DNA from: Inquilinus sp052078665
GTDB taxonomy: Bacteria > Pseudomonadota > Alphaproteobacteria > DSM-16000 > Inquilinaceae
Direction: 5' to 3'
DNA: 64,000 bases
Assembly: GCF_052078665.1 (NCBI RefSeq)
Contig: NZ_JBQJIK010000012.1
Coordinates: 52,088-116,087, forward strand
The notes below the pieces were generated by a model. It made no database searches. It saw nothing but the letters and a program-made list of their open reading frames with translations, and was not told the origin of the DNA. The position numbers and the translations under genes were made by a program. Below, in pieces: positions 19,676-29,686 of the stretch. Numbering within the stretch: the first letter of the stretch is position 1; each line of letters starts with the position of its first letter.

Positions 19676-19703
19676 AGTATATCCAAACGGATATAAGCCG
19701 CAA
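19676..19703 (-). promoter_or_regulatory. higBA promoter with overlapping palindromic operator
   Basis: On the minus strand TTGCGG (19703-19698) and TATACT (19681-19676) are 16 bp apart. Between and over them lies a perfect palindrome: TATATCC, 4-nt spacer, GGATATA (19678-19695). This is where an autorepressing HigA would be expected to bind. The predicted start point falls on or next to the toxin ATG at 19668, so the transcript may be leaderless. Confidence 0.65.
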
Positions 19704-19732
19704 CTTCTGGCCTGATGACTCGAGGCCCCGCG

Positions 19733-20440
19733 CTATCCCCGCGGCCGGCGGCGGAAGCGCAGGTAGTAGGGCCGGCCGTGCAGGGCCTTCTCCTCGTAGC
19801 GGGTCGGCGGCCAGTCGGCCGGTCGCTCGCGCCAGTCGGCCGGCCCCTCGGCGGTCCAGGCGAAGGCCGGGTTGCGGCGGACGCGCTCCAGCGACCAGTC
19901 CAGGAGCGGCGCGTCGTCGGTGGCGATGCGCAGCTCGCCGCCATCCTGCAGCAGGCGGGCCAGGTCGGCCACGGTGTCGTCCTGGATGAAACGGCGATTG
20001 TGGTGGCGCAGCTTCGGCCAGGGGTCGGCGAACAGCAGGAAGAGGCGGCCGACCGAGCCGTCCGGCAGCCGGTCCAGGAGCGGCCGCGCGTCGTCGTGCC
20101 AGAGCCGGACCATGTCCAGCCCGTCGCGCTCCACCGCCGCCAGCAGCGTCGCCATGCCGTTGATGAAGGGCTCGCAGCCGATGAAGCCGACATCGGGGTG
20201 ATGTGCTGCCTGCCAGGCCAGGTGCTCGCCGGCGCCGAAGCCGATCTCGACCCACAGCTCGCGCGGCGGGCGCGGGAACAGGGCGGCCGGGTCCAGTGTG
20301 CCGCCCTGCTCGGGCAGCGCCACCGTCAGCTGCGGCAGCAGGGTGTCGATCAAAGCAGCGCGGCCGGCGCGGAGCTTTCGCCCATGGCGCCGGCCGTGGA
20401 AGTGGCGGCGCTTTTCGGCGCCGCCGTCGGGTTCGCTCAT
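19733..20440 (-). CDS. trmB: tRNA (guanine-N7-)-methyltransferase
   Basis: A 235-residue TrmB that methylates G46 of tRNA using SAM. The SAM-binding loop is LWVEIGFGAGEHLAW; GCEPFINGMATLL and the family signature LLFADPWPKLRHHNRRFI follow, with the C-terminal RYEEKALHGRPYYLRF. The start at 20440 (MSEPDGGAEKRR) fits the family. It follows metK by 4 bp in the same direction, so SAM synthesis and a SAM user are in one transcript. Confidence 0.97.
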   Translation of the reverse strand: MSEPDGGAEKRRHFHGRRHGRKLRAGRAALIDTLLPQLTVALPEQGGTLDPAALFPRPPRELWVEIGFGAGEHLAWQAAHHPDVGFIGCEPFINGMATLLAAVERDGLDMVRLWHDDARPLLDRLPDGSVGRLFLLFADPWPKLRHHNRRFIQDDTVADLARLLQDGGELRIATDDAPLLDWSLERVRRNPAFAWTAEGPADWRERPADWPPTRYEEKALHGRPYYLRFRRRPRG

Positions 20441-20444
20441 CGGA

Positions 20445-21611
<1,167 letters not shown>

Positions 21612-21711
21612 GTCGAACCCCTGGCTGCCATGAAAGAAGAGAGTGAAAACGTCGTACGGCGGCGACCGGGCTTTTTGGCAGGGGCCACGGGCGCGGTCAA
21701 GTGCAGGTGAT

Positions 21712-22185
21712 TCAGCTGTCCTCGCCGCCGGTCTCGTCGGCCCGGGCCCCGGACATGGCCTTGAGCAGATCCAGCACGCGCCGCCGGGTCGCATGGTCCT
21801 CGACCCGGTAATAGGCGCGGATCAGCTCCAGCGTCTCGCGGCGCTGCATCGGATCGGGTCCGGCGTCGTAGGGCTCGGCCTCCTCGGCCAGGCCTCGCGC
21901 CCCCGCCCCGGTGAGCGGAGGGGCGTCCTCGAAGAAGAAGTCGACCGGCACCTCCAGCACCCGGCTGAGCTGGTGCAGGCGGCTGGCGCCGATGCGGTTG
22001 GAGCCGTGCTCGTATTTCTGGATCTGCTGGAAGGTCAGGCCGATCGCCGTCGCCAGCTTGGCCTGGCTGAATCCCAACAGGGTCCGTCGCAGGCGGATGC
22101 GGCCGCCGATATGCATATCGAGCGGGCTGGGTTCGTCATTCCGCGGACGACCACGGGGCCGTTTCGGGGCGTCGGGTGCGGCCAC
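21712..22185 (-). CDS. XRE-family transcriptional regulator linked to metK
   Basis: A 157-residue regulator with a helix-turn-helix at about residues 30-85 (GFSQAKLATAIGLTFQQIQK, YEHGSNRIGASRLHQLS). It is preceded by a basic RGRPRN motif resembling an AT-hook and followed by a helical C-terminal region (MQRRETLELIRAYYRVEDHA). Proteins of this kind sit between lnt and metK in many alphaproteobacteria; regulation of metK is plausible but not shown. It is separated from lnt by 118 bp and from metK by 100 bp. Confidence 0.9.
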   Translation of the reverse strand: MAAPDAPKRPRGRPRNDEPSPLDMHIGGRIRLRRTLLGFSQAKLATAIGLTFQQIQKYEHGSNRIGASRLHQLSRVLEVPVDFFFEDAPPLTGAGARGLAEEAEPYDAGPDPMQRRETLELIRAYYRVEDHATRRRVLDLLKAMSGARADETGGEDS

Positions 22186-22303
22186 GCACTACTCCGCAGC
22201 AATTTGCAAGGGGCCGGGTGCGATCGTTTCGCGAGGCGCGCATCCTAATGCGCGAAGCCGGGCAACATCAAGGCAGTCTGGGGGCGGCTGGGAGTACGAT
22301 CGA

Positions 22304-23941
22304 TCAAGCCCGCCGTCCGATGCGGCCGGCCAGCAGCCCCAGAAGCAGCAGCAGCCAGAAGCCGGCCTCGCCCCAGCGGACATAGGGCGTCTCCGGCAGC
22401 GCCGCCGGCAGGGCGGCGTCGAGGATGCCGGCCTCGCCCAGGGCGATCTCGCCCTTGACCCGGCCATAGGCGTCGACCACGCCGCTGATGCCGGTGTTGG
22501 CGGCGCGCACCAGCGGCAGCCCTTCCTCGACCGCGCGGGTCTGGGCGATGGCGAAATGCTGGTGCGGCCCGCTGGTGTGCCCGTACCAGCCGTCATTGGT
22601 GACGTTCAGCATCCAGCCCGGCCGCGGCGCCGCCGGATCCACCACGGCGCCGGGGAAGATCGCCTCGTAGCAGATCTGCGGGCTGACCGGCGGCAGGCCG
22701 GGCAGGTCGATGGTGCGCGGTCCCGGCCCGGGCGAGAAATCGACCGACCCGGCGGTGATCTTCTCGATGCCGAAGGGTGCCAGCAGGTCGCGCAGCGGCA
22801 CGTATTCGCCGAACGGCACCAGATGCGCCTTGTCGTAGGTGGCCAGGACCGTGCCGGCGCGGTCGACCGCATAGATGCTGTTCCAGGCCTCCAGCGGCTC
22901 GGTGCCGTAGGGCGTGGCGCGGGTGGCGCCGACCAGGGCCAGGGCGCCGGGGGGCAGGATCGCGCCCAGCGCCTTCTGCGCCTCGGGCTCCCAGGACAGG
23001 GTGAAGGGCACCGCCGTCTCGGACCAGATCACGGCTGTGACGTGCTCGATCCCCGGCGCGGCCGACATCGCCAGCTGCTTGTTGAAGTTCTCGATCCGCT
23101 TGTCGCCGGACCATTTGTCGGCCTGGGAGATGTTCGGCTGCACCAGCCGCAGGATCACGCCGGAGACGGGAGTGACGCTGCTCTCACCGGCCAGCCGCAA
23201 TGCGCCCCAGGCCGCGATCGCCAGGAACAAGGCAATGCCGGCGGCGGTGGCGGTCAGGCCGGTGCGCCGCGGCCCGGCCAGCATCGCCGGCAGGGTGGCG
23301 GCGGCGACGGTCAGGACGCTGAGCCCGTAGATGCCGATCACCGAGACGCTCTGCAGCACCGGCAGCCAGCCGACCCAGGTGTAGCCGATCAGGTTCCAGG
23401 GGAAGCCGGTCAGGACATGGCCGCGCAGCCATTCCGCCAGGCCCCAGGCGACGGCCAGGGCCAGCGGGCCGCCCCAGCCGGCGCGGCGCAGCCCATGGAA
23501 GCCGAGCCCGGCCAGGCCGGTGAAGATCCCGAGCAGCGCCGGCAGCCCGGCGAGGGCGAAGGGGATCATCCAGAAGAAGCGCGGCAGGTCGACGGTCAGC
23601 GCCCAGGACACCCAGTACAGGCCGGGCACGAAGAAGCCGAAGCCGAAGGCCCAGCCGGTCAGGAAGGCGGACCAGCCGCTGCGGGCCCCGGCGAGCAGCC
23701 AGAACAGCCCGGGAAAGGCCAGCCACAGCAGCGGCGCGGCGTAGAGCGGCGGCACCGACAGGCTGGCCAGCACGCCGAGGCCGATGGCGGCGCCGAATCT
23801 GCGCCAGCGGCTCAAGGCTGCGATGCGGGTGGCGAGGCGTTCGATACCGTGGCCGGACAGTGGCCCGGCCGCCGCCTCACGCAGCCTCGGCGCCGTCCTT
23901 GCGGCGGATGCGGAGGCGTTTGATCCGGCGCGGATCGGCAT
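22304..23941 (-). CDS. lnt: Apolipoprotein N-acyltransferase
   Basis: Up to 545 residues. Lnt adds the third acyl chain to lipoproteins at the inner membrane. An N-terminal block of about six transmembrane helices is followed by the nitrilase-type domain, with the Glu-Lys-Cys triad visible as VIWSETAVPF, TYDKAHLVPFGEY and PQICYEAIFPG; a final helix (FWLLLLLGLLAG) closes the protein. Start is uncertain. The ATG at 23941 overlaps corC by 65 bp but has GAGGTG upstream; a TTG at 23815 would begin just before the first helix and give 503 residues. Confidence 0.95.
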   Translation of the reverse strand: MPIRAGSNASASAARTAPRLREAAAGPLSGHGIERLATRIAALSRWRRFGAAIGLGVLASLSVPPLYAAPLLWLAFPGLFWLLAGARSGWSAFLTGWAFGFGFFVPGLYWVSWALTVDLPRFFWMIPFALAGLPALLGIFTGLAGLGFHGLRRAGWGGPLALAVAWGLAEWLRGHVLTGFPWNLIGYTWVGWLPVLQSVSVIGIYGLSVLTVAAATLPAMLAGPRRTGLTATAAGIALFLAIAAWGALRLAGESSVTPVSGVILRLVQPNISQADKWSGDKRIENFNKQLAMSAAPGIEHVTAVIWSETAVPFTLSWEPEAQKALGAILPPGALALVGATRATPYGTEPLEAWNSIYAVDRAGTVLATYDKAHLVPFGEYVPLRDLLAPFGIEKITAGSVDFSPGPGPRTIDLPGLPPVSPQICYEAIFPGAVVDPAAPRPGWMLNVTNDGWYGHTSGPHQHFAIAQTRAVEEGLPLVRAANTGISGVVDAYGRVKGEIALGEAGILDAALPAALPETPYVRWGEAGFWLLLLLGLLAGRIGRRA

Positions 23942-24782
23942 CGATCACCTCGAACTCGAACCCCTTGGGGTGGGTCAACAGCTCGCCCCGCGCCGGGATC
24001 CGGCCGGCGAGGGCGAAGACGAGGCCGCCGAGCGTGTCGATGTCGTCGCGCTCGCCCTCCTCCAGCACCGCGCCGACCTTGGCCTCGAAGGCCTCGATCG
24101 GCAGGCGGGCATCGGCGATCAGCGTGCCGTCCGGCTTCTCGACCAGCTGCGGCGGCTCGTCGATGTCGTGCTCGTCCTCGATCTCGCCGACGATCTCCTC
24201 GACCAGATCCTCGATCGTGATCAGCCCGTCGATGCCGCCGAACTCGTCGATCACCAGCGCCATGTGCTGGCGCTTCTCGCGCATCTGCAGCAAGAGGTCG
24301 AGCACCGGCATCGACGGTGCGACGATCTGGACCGGGCGCAGGATCTCGGTCAGCGATTTCGGGGCGTCGCCGTCGCCGGCCCGGGCGCGGCTGAGGGCGG
24401 CCACCACGTCCTTGACGTGGATCATGCCCAGCGCGTCGTCCAGGTTGTCGCGATAGACCGGCATGCGGCTGTGCGCCTCGCGCGCCAGGATGTCGAGCAC
24501 CCCGGGCAGGGGCGTGTCGACCTCGACCCCGACGATGTCGGCGCGCGGCACCATCACGTCGATAGCGGTGCGGTCGCGCAGCCGCAGGATGTTGCCCAGC
24601 AGCATCCGCTCGTGCCGGGCGATCGAGGCCTCGTCTTCGCCCTCGTCGCCGTCCTCGATCAACTCCCCGATGGTCTCGCGCCAATCCTCCTCGCTCTTGC
24701 CGCGCAGCAAGCCCCGCAGCCAGCTTCGCAGCGGGGTCGCGTCGGAGGAGCGGGAAGGTCGACCGGAAGATGTGTCGGACAT
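23877..24782 (-). CDS. CorC/HlyC-family CBS-domain protein
   Basis: A 301-residue cytoplasmic CBS-pair protein. Two CBS motifs (RTAIDVMVPRADIVGV... and PSMPVLDLLLQMREKRQHMA) are followed by a CorC_HlyC domain (PDGTLIADARLPIEAFEA, GRIPARGELL). E. coli CorC (YbeX) is linked to Mg2+/Co2+ efflux and to ribosome integrity; the order lnt-corC-ybeY-phoH-miaB is the conserved ybe cluster. The start at 24782 leaves 4 bp after ybeY. An upstream start at 24875 would overlap ybeY by 89 bp. Confidence 0.95.
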   Translation of the reverse strand: MSDTSSGRPSRSSDATPLRSWLRGLLRGKSEEDWRETIGELIEDGDEGEDEASIARHERMLLGNILRLRDRTAIDVMVPRADIVGVEVDTPLPGVLDILAREAHSRMPVYRDNLDDALGMIHVKDVVAALSRARAGDGDAPKSLTEILRPVQIVAPSMPVLDLLLQMREKRQHMALVIDEFGGIDGLITIEDLVEEIVGEIEDEHDIDEPPQLVEKPDGTLIADARLPIEAFEAKVGAVLEEGERDDIDTLGGLVFALAGRIPARGELLTHPKGFEFEVIDADPRRIKRLRIRRKDGAEAA

Positions 24783-24786
24783 GGCC

Positions 24787-25311
24787 TCAGGCAGGTGGGT
24801 CGGAATAAGGATCGGTGATGCCGAAGCGGGCGAGGATCGCGGTTTCGATCCGCTCCATTGCCTCGGCCTCGGCATCGGTCATGTGGTCATGGCCCAGCAG
24901 GTGCAGGATACCATGGACCACCAGGTGGCGGGCATGGTCTGCGGGGACCTTGCCGTCGCGCTCGGCTTCGGCCAGCACCGTTTCGAGCGCCAGCAGCACG
25001 TCGCCCAGCACCAGCGGGGCGCCGGGAAAGTCGGGTTCGTCGGCTTCGGTCAGGGCGAAGGACAGCACGTTGGTCGGCGCGTCCTTGCCGCGATAGTCGC
25101 GGTTCAGCCGCTGCACCGTGGCGTCGTCGGCGAACACGACCGACAGCTCGGCCGGGCGGCCGGGTTCGATCGCTGCGCCGGGGCCCGCCCCGGCGGCGAC
25201 GGTAGCCTCGACCAGCGGCTCGAGGGCCGCGGCCAGCGCGTCCTCGTCGGCGAAGTCGGGGCCGAGCGCCGACCAGCCGGGCGCGTCGATGCTGACGGTA
25301 AGGTCGATCAC
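24787..25311 (-). CDS. ybeY: Endoribonuclease YbeY (16S rRNA 3'-end maturation)
   Basis: A 174-residue YbeY with the zinc-binding signature HLVVHGILHLLGHDH (H-x3-H-x5-H) and the upstream NVLSFAL segment of the family. It is a single-strand RNase for 16S rRNA 3' maturation and 70S quality control. Its ATG overlaps the phoH stop by 4 bp. Confidence 0.98.
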   Translation of the reverse strand: MIDLTVSIDAPGWSALGPDFADEDALAAALEPLVEATVAAGAGPGAAIEPGRPAELSVVFADDATVQRLNRDYRGKDAPTNVLSFALTEADEPDFPGAPLVLGDVLLALETVLAEAERDGKVPADHARHLVVHGILHLLGHDHMTDAEAEAMERIETAILARFGITDPYSDPPA

Positions 25312-26366
25312 GGCTGCGGCTTCCGGGCGCGGTCCGCCGCCTCATAGGCGCGCACGATGCGCGCCACCAGCGGGTGGCGCACCACGTCGCGGTCGGTGAA
25401 GCGGACGACGCGGATGCCTTCGGTCTCGTCCAGGATCTCCAGCGCGTCGACCAGGCCGGATTTGTCGCCGGGTCGCAGGTCGATCTGGCTGATGTCGCCG
25501 GTGATCACCATGCGGCTGGCCTCGCCCATGCGGGTCAGCGCCATGCGCATCTGCATCACCGTGGTGTTCTGCGCCTCGTCCAGGATGACGAAGGAATGGG
25601 CCAGGGTGCGGCCGCGCATGAAGGCCAGCGGCGCGATCTCGATCACGCCGGTCTCCATGTGCTTGGCCACCTGCTCGGCCGGCAGCAGGTCGTAGAGGGC
25701 GTCGTAGAGCGGGCGGAGATAGGGGTCGACCTTCTCCTTCATGTCGCCGGGCAGGAAGCCCAGCCGCTCGCCGGCCTCGACCGCCGGGCGCGACAGCACG
25801 ATGCGGTCGACCCGGCCGGCGATCAGCATCGACACCGCCTGGGCGACGGCGAGATAGGTCTTGCCGGTGCCGGCCGGGCCGACGCCGAACACCATCTCGC
25901 TCTGCCCCAGCGCCTCGATGTATTCGGCCTGGGTCGGCGAGCGCGGGCCGATGCGCTTGCGCCGGGTGACGATGGCGCCGTCAGATCTCAGCAGGGCGTC
26001 GCGCAGCGGCGCCCCGTCGCCGGCCGGCGCGTCGCGCACCAGCCGGATCACGCCGTCGATGTCGGCGCCGGTGACGCCCTGGCCCTGGGACAGGCGCTGC
26101 CACAGCGTCTCCAGCACCAGCCGGGCCTGCTCCACCGGCTCGGCCGGGCCCTTGATGGTGACGGTGTTGCCGCGCGAGGCCAGCGACACGCCCAGCTGGT
26201 GCTCGATCCGCAGCAGATGGGTGTCGTGCTCGCCATACAGCAGCGGCAGCAGCCGGTTGTCGTCGAAGCTGATCTCGGAGCGCTGGGTCGCGGGCTTGGC
26301 CCCGGGCTTGGCCCCGGTCCTCGATTGGGCCGACATCAGTCCGGAGTTCTCGGAGTCGCGGGTCAC
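25308..26366 (-). CDS. PhoH-family ATPase
   Basis: A 352-residue PhoH-like protein. An N-terminal KH-like/YlaK region precedes the ATPase core with Walker A GVGPAGTGKTYLA and Walker B SFVILDEAQN; LSRPAVEAGERLGFLPGDM is a family motif. The biochemical role is unsettled; linkage to ybeY suggests RNA metabolism. I prefer the GTG at 26366, which overlaps the miaB stop (GTGA) and has GGAGG at good distance; the alternative ATG is at 26336. It ends inside the first codon of ybeY, so miaB-phoH-ybeY look translationally coupled. Confidence 0.94.
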   Translation of the reverse strand: MTRDSENSGLMSAQSRTGAKPGAKPATQRSEISFDDNRLLPLLYGEHDTHLLRIEHQLGVSLASRGNTVTIKGPAEPVEQARLVLETLWQRLSQGQGVTGADIDGVIRLVRDAPAGDGAPLRDALLRSDGAIVTRRKRIGPRSPTQAEYIEALGQSEMVFGVGPAGTGKTYLAVAQAVSMLIAGRVDRIVLSRPAVEAGERLGFLPGDMKEKVDPYLRPLYDALYDLLPAEQVAKHMETGVIEIAPLAFMRGRTLAHSFVILDEAQNTTVMQMRMALTRMGEASRMVITGDISQIDLRPGDKSGLVDALEILDETEGIRVVRFTDRDVVRHPLVARIVRAYEAADRARKPQP

Positions 26367-27730
26367 GCCGCCTCCTCCGCATCGGCCAGCATGGCGGAGC
26401 CGGTCAGGCTCAGCAGCTTGCCTTCGGTGATGCGGACCGGCTGGACGGTGCCGAGCAGCCGGGCCGGCGCGTCGAGATGCACCGACTGCATCCACGGGCT
26501 GCGGCCCTGCAGCTGGCCGGGGCGGCGGCCCTGGCGGTCCAGCAGCACCGGAACCACGCGCCCGGCCATGCCCTGGTTGAAGGCGGCCTGCTGCGCCCAC
26601 AGCAGCTGCTGCAGCGCCTGCAGCCGCTCGTCCTTCGCCGCCTCGGGCAGCTGGTCGTCCAGCGCCGCGGCCGGGGTGCCGGGGCGGGCGCTGTACTTGA
26701 AGCTGTAGGCCTGGGCGAAGCCGATCCCGGTCACCAGCTTCAGCGTGTCGGCGAAGTCGCGGTCGGTCTCGCCCGGGAAGCCGACGATGAAGTCGGAGGA
26801 CAGCGCCAGGTCCGGCCGGGCCGCGCGCAGCCGGTCGACGGTGCGGCGGTACGAGTCGCCGTCATGCTTGCGGTTCATCGCCGCCAGGATGCGGTCCGAC
26901 CCGCTCTGCACCGGCAGGTGCAGGAACGGCATCAGCTGCGGCACGTCGCGATGCGCCGCCACCAGCTCGTCGTCGACATCGCGCGGATGGCTGGTGGTGT
27001 AGCGGATGCGGTCCAGGCCGCCGATCTCGGCCAGGGCGCGGATCAGCCGGCCCAGGCCCCAGACCGACCCGTCCGGCCCGTCGCCGTGGAAGGCGTTGAC
27101 GTTCTGGCCCAGCAGGGTGATCTCGCGCGCGCCGGCCGCGACCAGGCGGCGCGCCTCGGCCAGGATCCCGGCGACGTCGCGCGAATATTCGGCGCCGCGG
27201 GTGTAGGGCACGACGCAGAAGGTGCAGAACTTGTCGCAGCCCTCCTGCACCGACAGGAAGGCGGACGCGCCCTGGACGGCCTGCTCGCCGGGCAGGTGGT
27301 CGAACTTGCTCTCGACCGGGAAGTCGGTGTTGACCAGCGGTCGGCCGGCCTGGCGGTGGGCGCGGGCCACCATCTCCGGCAGCTGGTGGTAGGTCTGCGG
27401 CCCGAACACCATGTCGACCCAGGGCGCGCGGCGGGCGATCTCCTCGCCCTCGGCCTGGGCGACGCAGCCGGCGACGGCGACGATCATCGGCTCCTCACCG
27501 CCCTTCGCCTGCTTATGCGGGCGCAGCCGGCCGAGGTCGGAGAACACCTTCTCCGTCGCCTTCTCGCGGATGTGGCAGGTGTTGAGGATGACCATGTCGG
27601 CCCCCTCGGGGCTGTCGGCCAAGGCATAGCCGAGCGGGGCCAGGATGTCCGCCATACGACCGCTGTCGTAGACGTTCATCTGGCAGCCCCAGGTCTTGAT
27701 GAACAGCTTCTTGCTGGCTGCGGTGGTCAC
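26363..27730 (-). CDS. miaB: tRNA-2-methylthio-N6-dimethylallyladenosine synthase
   Basis: A 455-residue radical-SAM methylthiotransferase that converts i6A37 to ms2i6A37 in tRNA. The UPF0004 domain carries cluster cysteines in TWGCQMN, LNTCHIRE and VAGCVAQAEG. The radical-SAM motif is EGCDKFCTFC (Cys-x3-Cys-x2-Cys), and a C-terminal TRAM domain follows. The GTG at 27730 gives the standard N terminus (MTTAASKKLFIKTW); an ATG at 27808 would overlap the acyltransferase gap without conserved residues. Confidence 0.96.
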   Translation of the reverse strand: MTTAASKKLFIKTWGCQMNVYDSGRMADILAPLGYALADSPEGADMVILNTCHIREKATEKVFSDLGRLRPHKQAKGGEEPMIVAVAGCVAQAEGEEIARRAPWVDMVFGPQTYHQLPEMVARAHRQAGRPLVNTDFPVESKFDHLPGEQAVQGASAFLSVQEGCDKFCTFCVVPYTRGAEYSRDVAGILAEARRLVAAGAREITLLGQNVNAFHGDGPDGSVWGLGRLIRALAEIGGLDRIRYTTSHPRDVDDELVAAHRDVPQLMPFLHLPVQSGSDRILAAMNRKHDGDSYRRTVDRLRAARPDLALSSDFIVGFPGETDRDFADTLKLVTGIGFAQAYSFKYSARPGTPAAALDDQLPEAAKDERLQALQQLLWAQQAAFNQGMAGRVVPVLLDRQGRRPGQLQGRSPWMQSVHLDAPARLLGTVQPVRITEGKLLSLTGSAMLADAEEAA

Positions 27731-27812
27731 GCGCGCGGGTCCGATCCGGTCCAGATCTCGATGGAATTGCGATGATAGATCACGGCGGCGCCGTCGAAAA
27801 TCAAGCATTGCC

Positions 27813-28655
27813 TCATGCGGCGCGGCGCTGATCGGCCATGTTGTCATCCGCCGCGCCCGGCAGCCGGCCGGCATTGGCGTCGGACACGCCGCCGGCGATG
27901 GCGCGCCAGCAATGGTCCGCCAGCGCCTTGCGCGACCGGACATTCTCCAGCGTCACCGGCGGGTGGAAGATCACGGTGATCCTGAGTTGCCCCTGCTTCA
28001 CCACGTTCCAGAGGTGAGGCACCAGGTCCATGTCGCCGTACCAGGCGTAGATCGGGCGCAGCCGCCGGCCCAGCGGGATGCCGTCCAGCGTGGTGCAGGC
28101 CAGCGACACCGGCTGCACGGTCAGCGGCTTGCCGTCGATGCGCAGCCCGGCGGCGGCGAACAGGGCGCTCTTGAACGGCAGGGTGCGGTTGCCGTCGCTC
28201 GAGGTGCCTTCCGGGAACAGCACCAGGTTGTCGCCGGCCTCCAGCCGCGACTGCAGGCTGTCGCGCTGCACATCGGCCGACCCCCGCCGGTTGCGGTCGA
28301 CGAAGACGGTGCGCTGCAGCCGCGCCAGGGCGCCGAAGAACGGCCAGGTGCCGACCTCGGTCTTGGCGACGAAGCTGCCGGGGATCAGCGATCCCAGCAC
28401 CTCGATGTCGAGATAGGACAGGTGGTTGGAGACGAACAGCGTCGGCGCCGCGGTCGACATCGTGCCGCGGACCTCGACGCCGAGGCCGAGGATGCGGCAG
28501 CAGGTCCGGTGGTAGAACACCGGCAGGCTGGTCTGCAGCCGCCAGCCGAAGCGCACGGCCAGGGCCTGTACCGGCATCAGCATGACGGTCCAGGGCACAT
28601 AGACAGCGAGCCGGGCCATCGCCCGGAGCTTCGACCCGAGACGGGTGCCCGCCAT
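27813..28655 (-). CDS. olsA: 1-acyl-sn-glycerol-3-phosphate/lyso-ornithine lipid acyltransferase (PlsC/OlsA-like)
   Basis: A 280-residue membrane-associated acyltransferase. The catalytic block NHLSYLD (H-x4-D) and the substrate block FPEGT are present after an N-terminal hydrophobic stretch. The gene follows an OlsB-like acyltransferase by 8 bp, the arrangement in which OlsA adds the second acyl chain to lyso-ornithine lipid. The assignment as OlsA rather than general PlsC rests on this neighbour. It ends 82 bp before miaB. Confidence 0.82.
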   Translation of the reverse strand: MAGTRLGSKLRAMARLAVYVPWTVMLMPVQALAVRFGWRLQTSLPVFYHRTCCRILGLGVEVRGTMSTAAPTLFVSNHLSYLDIEVLGSLIPGSFVAKTEVGTWPFFGALARLQRTVFVDRNRRGSADVQRDSLQSRLEAGDNLVLFPEGTSSDGNRTLPFKSALFAAAGLRIDGKPLTVQPVSLACTTLDGIPLGRRLRPIYAWYGDMDLVPHLWNVVKQGQLRITVIFHPPVTLENVRSRKALADHCWRAIAGGVSDANAGRLPGAADDNMADQRRAA

Positions 28656-28663
28656 CGCGCCGG

Positions 28664-29500
28664 TCAGTCCTTGCGGAAGGCCAGGATCGGCCGCTGCTCG
28701 CGCTTCAGCTCGTAGTGCTTGAAGTACTTCTCGGTCACCAGGTCGGTTTTGACGATGATGGCGACGTCGGTGGTGCCGAACTGCTCGTCGATCACCGCGC
28801 CGTCGCCGACATGGCCGCCAACGCGGAGATAGCCCTTGATCAGCGGCGGCAGGGCCGCGATCGCCTCGCGCTGGTCGATCTCCGCCAGCGGCAGCAGCCG
28901 CATGTCGGTGTAGCGTTCCGGCAGGGCCTTGGGCCGCAGCGCCGGCGGTGCCAGATGGTAGTGGTACAGATAGGACAGCGGCAGCTTCAGCGCCTCGGCG
29001 TCGACCCCGGGCAGGCTGGCGCAGCCGAACATGATCTCGATGTCATGCTGGAACAGATAGGCGGCGATGCCGCGCCACAGCAGCTGCATGGTGCCGCCCG
29101 AGCGATAGGGGCCGGCGACGCAGGACCGCCCAAGCTCCAGGATCCGGCCGGGATGGGCCTCGATCTTGGTGATGTCGTATTCGCTGGCGGAGTAGAAGGC
29201 GCCGATCCTGGCCGCCCCGTCGCGCTGGATCAGCCGGTAGGTGCCGACCACGCCCTGGACGCCCTTGCCGCGCGCATGGTCGATCACCAGCAGGTGGTCG
29301 GCCACGTCGTCATAGGCGTCGAAGTCCCGGCCGGCGGCCGCCATCTCGGCCGAGGGCTTGGCCGCCATCTCCTGGTAGAAGACGGCGTAGCGAAGCTCCT
29401 GGGCCGCCCAAATCTCCTCCTCCGTCTCGGCCAGCCGGACCTCGAGATTGCCTGCGCGCAGGCTGAATCCGTGGTCATCGACGAAGGTTGTGACTGCCAT
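28664..29500 (-). CDS. olsB: L-ornithine N-alpha-acyltransferase (OlsB-like, GNAT fold)
   Basis: A 278-residue GNAT-fold acyltransferase of the hemolysin-like/OlsB family, which transfers a 3-hydroxy fatty acid from ACP to ornithine as first step of phosphate-free ornithine lipids. Visible motifs are LRYAVFYQEM, ELGRSCVAGPYRSGGTMQLL and MFGCASLPGVD. The start at 29500 (MAVTTFVDDHG) is preferred over 29554. Coupled with the PlsC-like gene it makes a complete pathway. A TATAAT-like minus-strand hexamer occurs at 29573-29578, but no good -35 is at standard distance. Confidence 0.85.
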   Translation of the reverse strand: MAVTTFVDDHGFSLRAGNLEVRLAETEEEIWAAQELRYAVFYQEMAAKPSAEMAAAGRDFDAYDDVADHLLVIDHARGKGVQGVVGTYRLIQRDGAARIGAFYSASEYDITKIEAHPGRILELGRSCVAGPYRSGGTMQLLWRGIAAYLFQHDIEIMFGCASLPGVDAEALKLPLSYLYHYHLAPPALRPKALPERYTDMRLLPLAEIDQREAIAALPPLIKGYLRVGGHVGDGAVIDEQFGTTDVAIIVKTDLVTEKYFKHYELKREQRPILAFRKD

Positions 29501-29686
29501 GCTGCGTCCGTCCGCTCTTATTCCCCCGGGGCGCCGCGGCGATTCTCGTGTCACCGCACAAGGCGCTCGCCCAATTATAAAGCAGAACGGTTACAAATGT
29601 GCGCTGATTTCGCGGCAGGGCCGAAGCCCTGGCCGGGAGCCGGAAACCGGGCGGTCCGCCGGGCGACGGACCGCCGCGATCCGGGT

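Noticed and set aside
21612..21711. A SAM or SAM/SAH riboswitch in the metK leader
   Set aside because: No pseudoknot or conserved core of SAM-II, SAM-V or SAM/SAH could be matched by eye; a covariance-model search would be needed to be certain.
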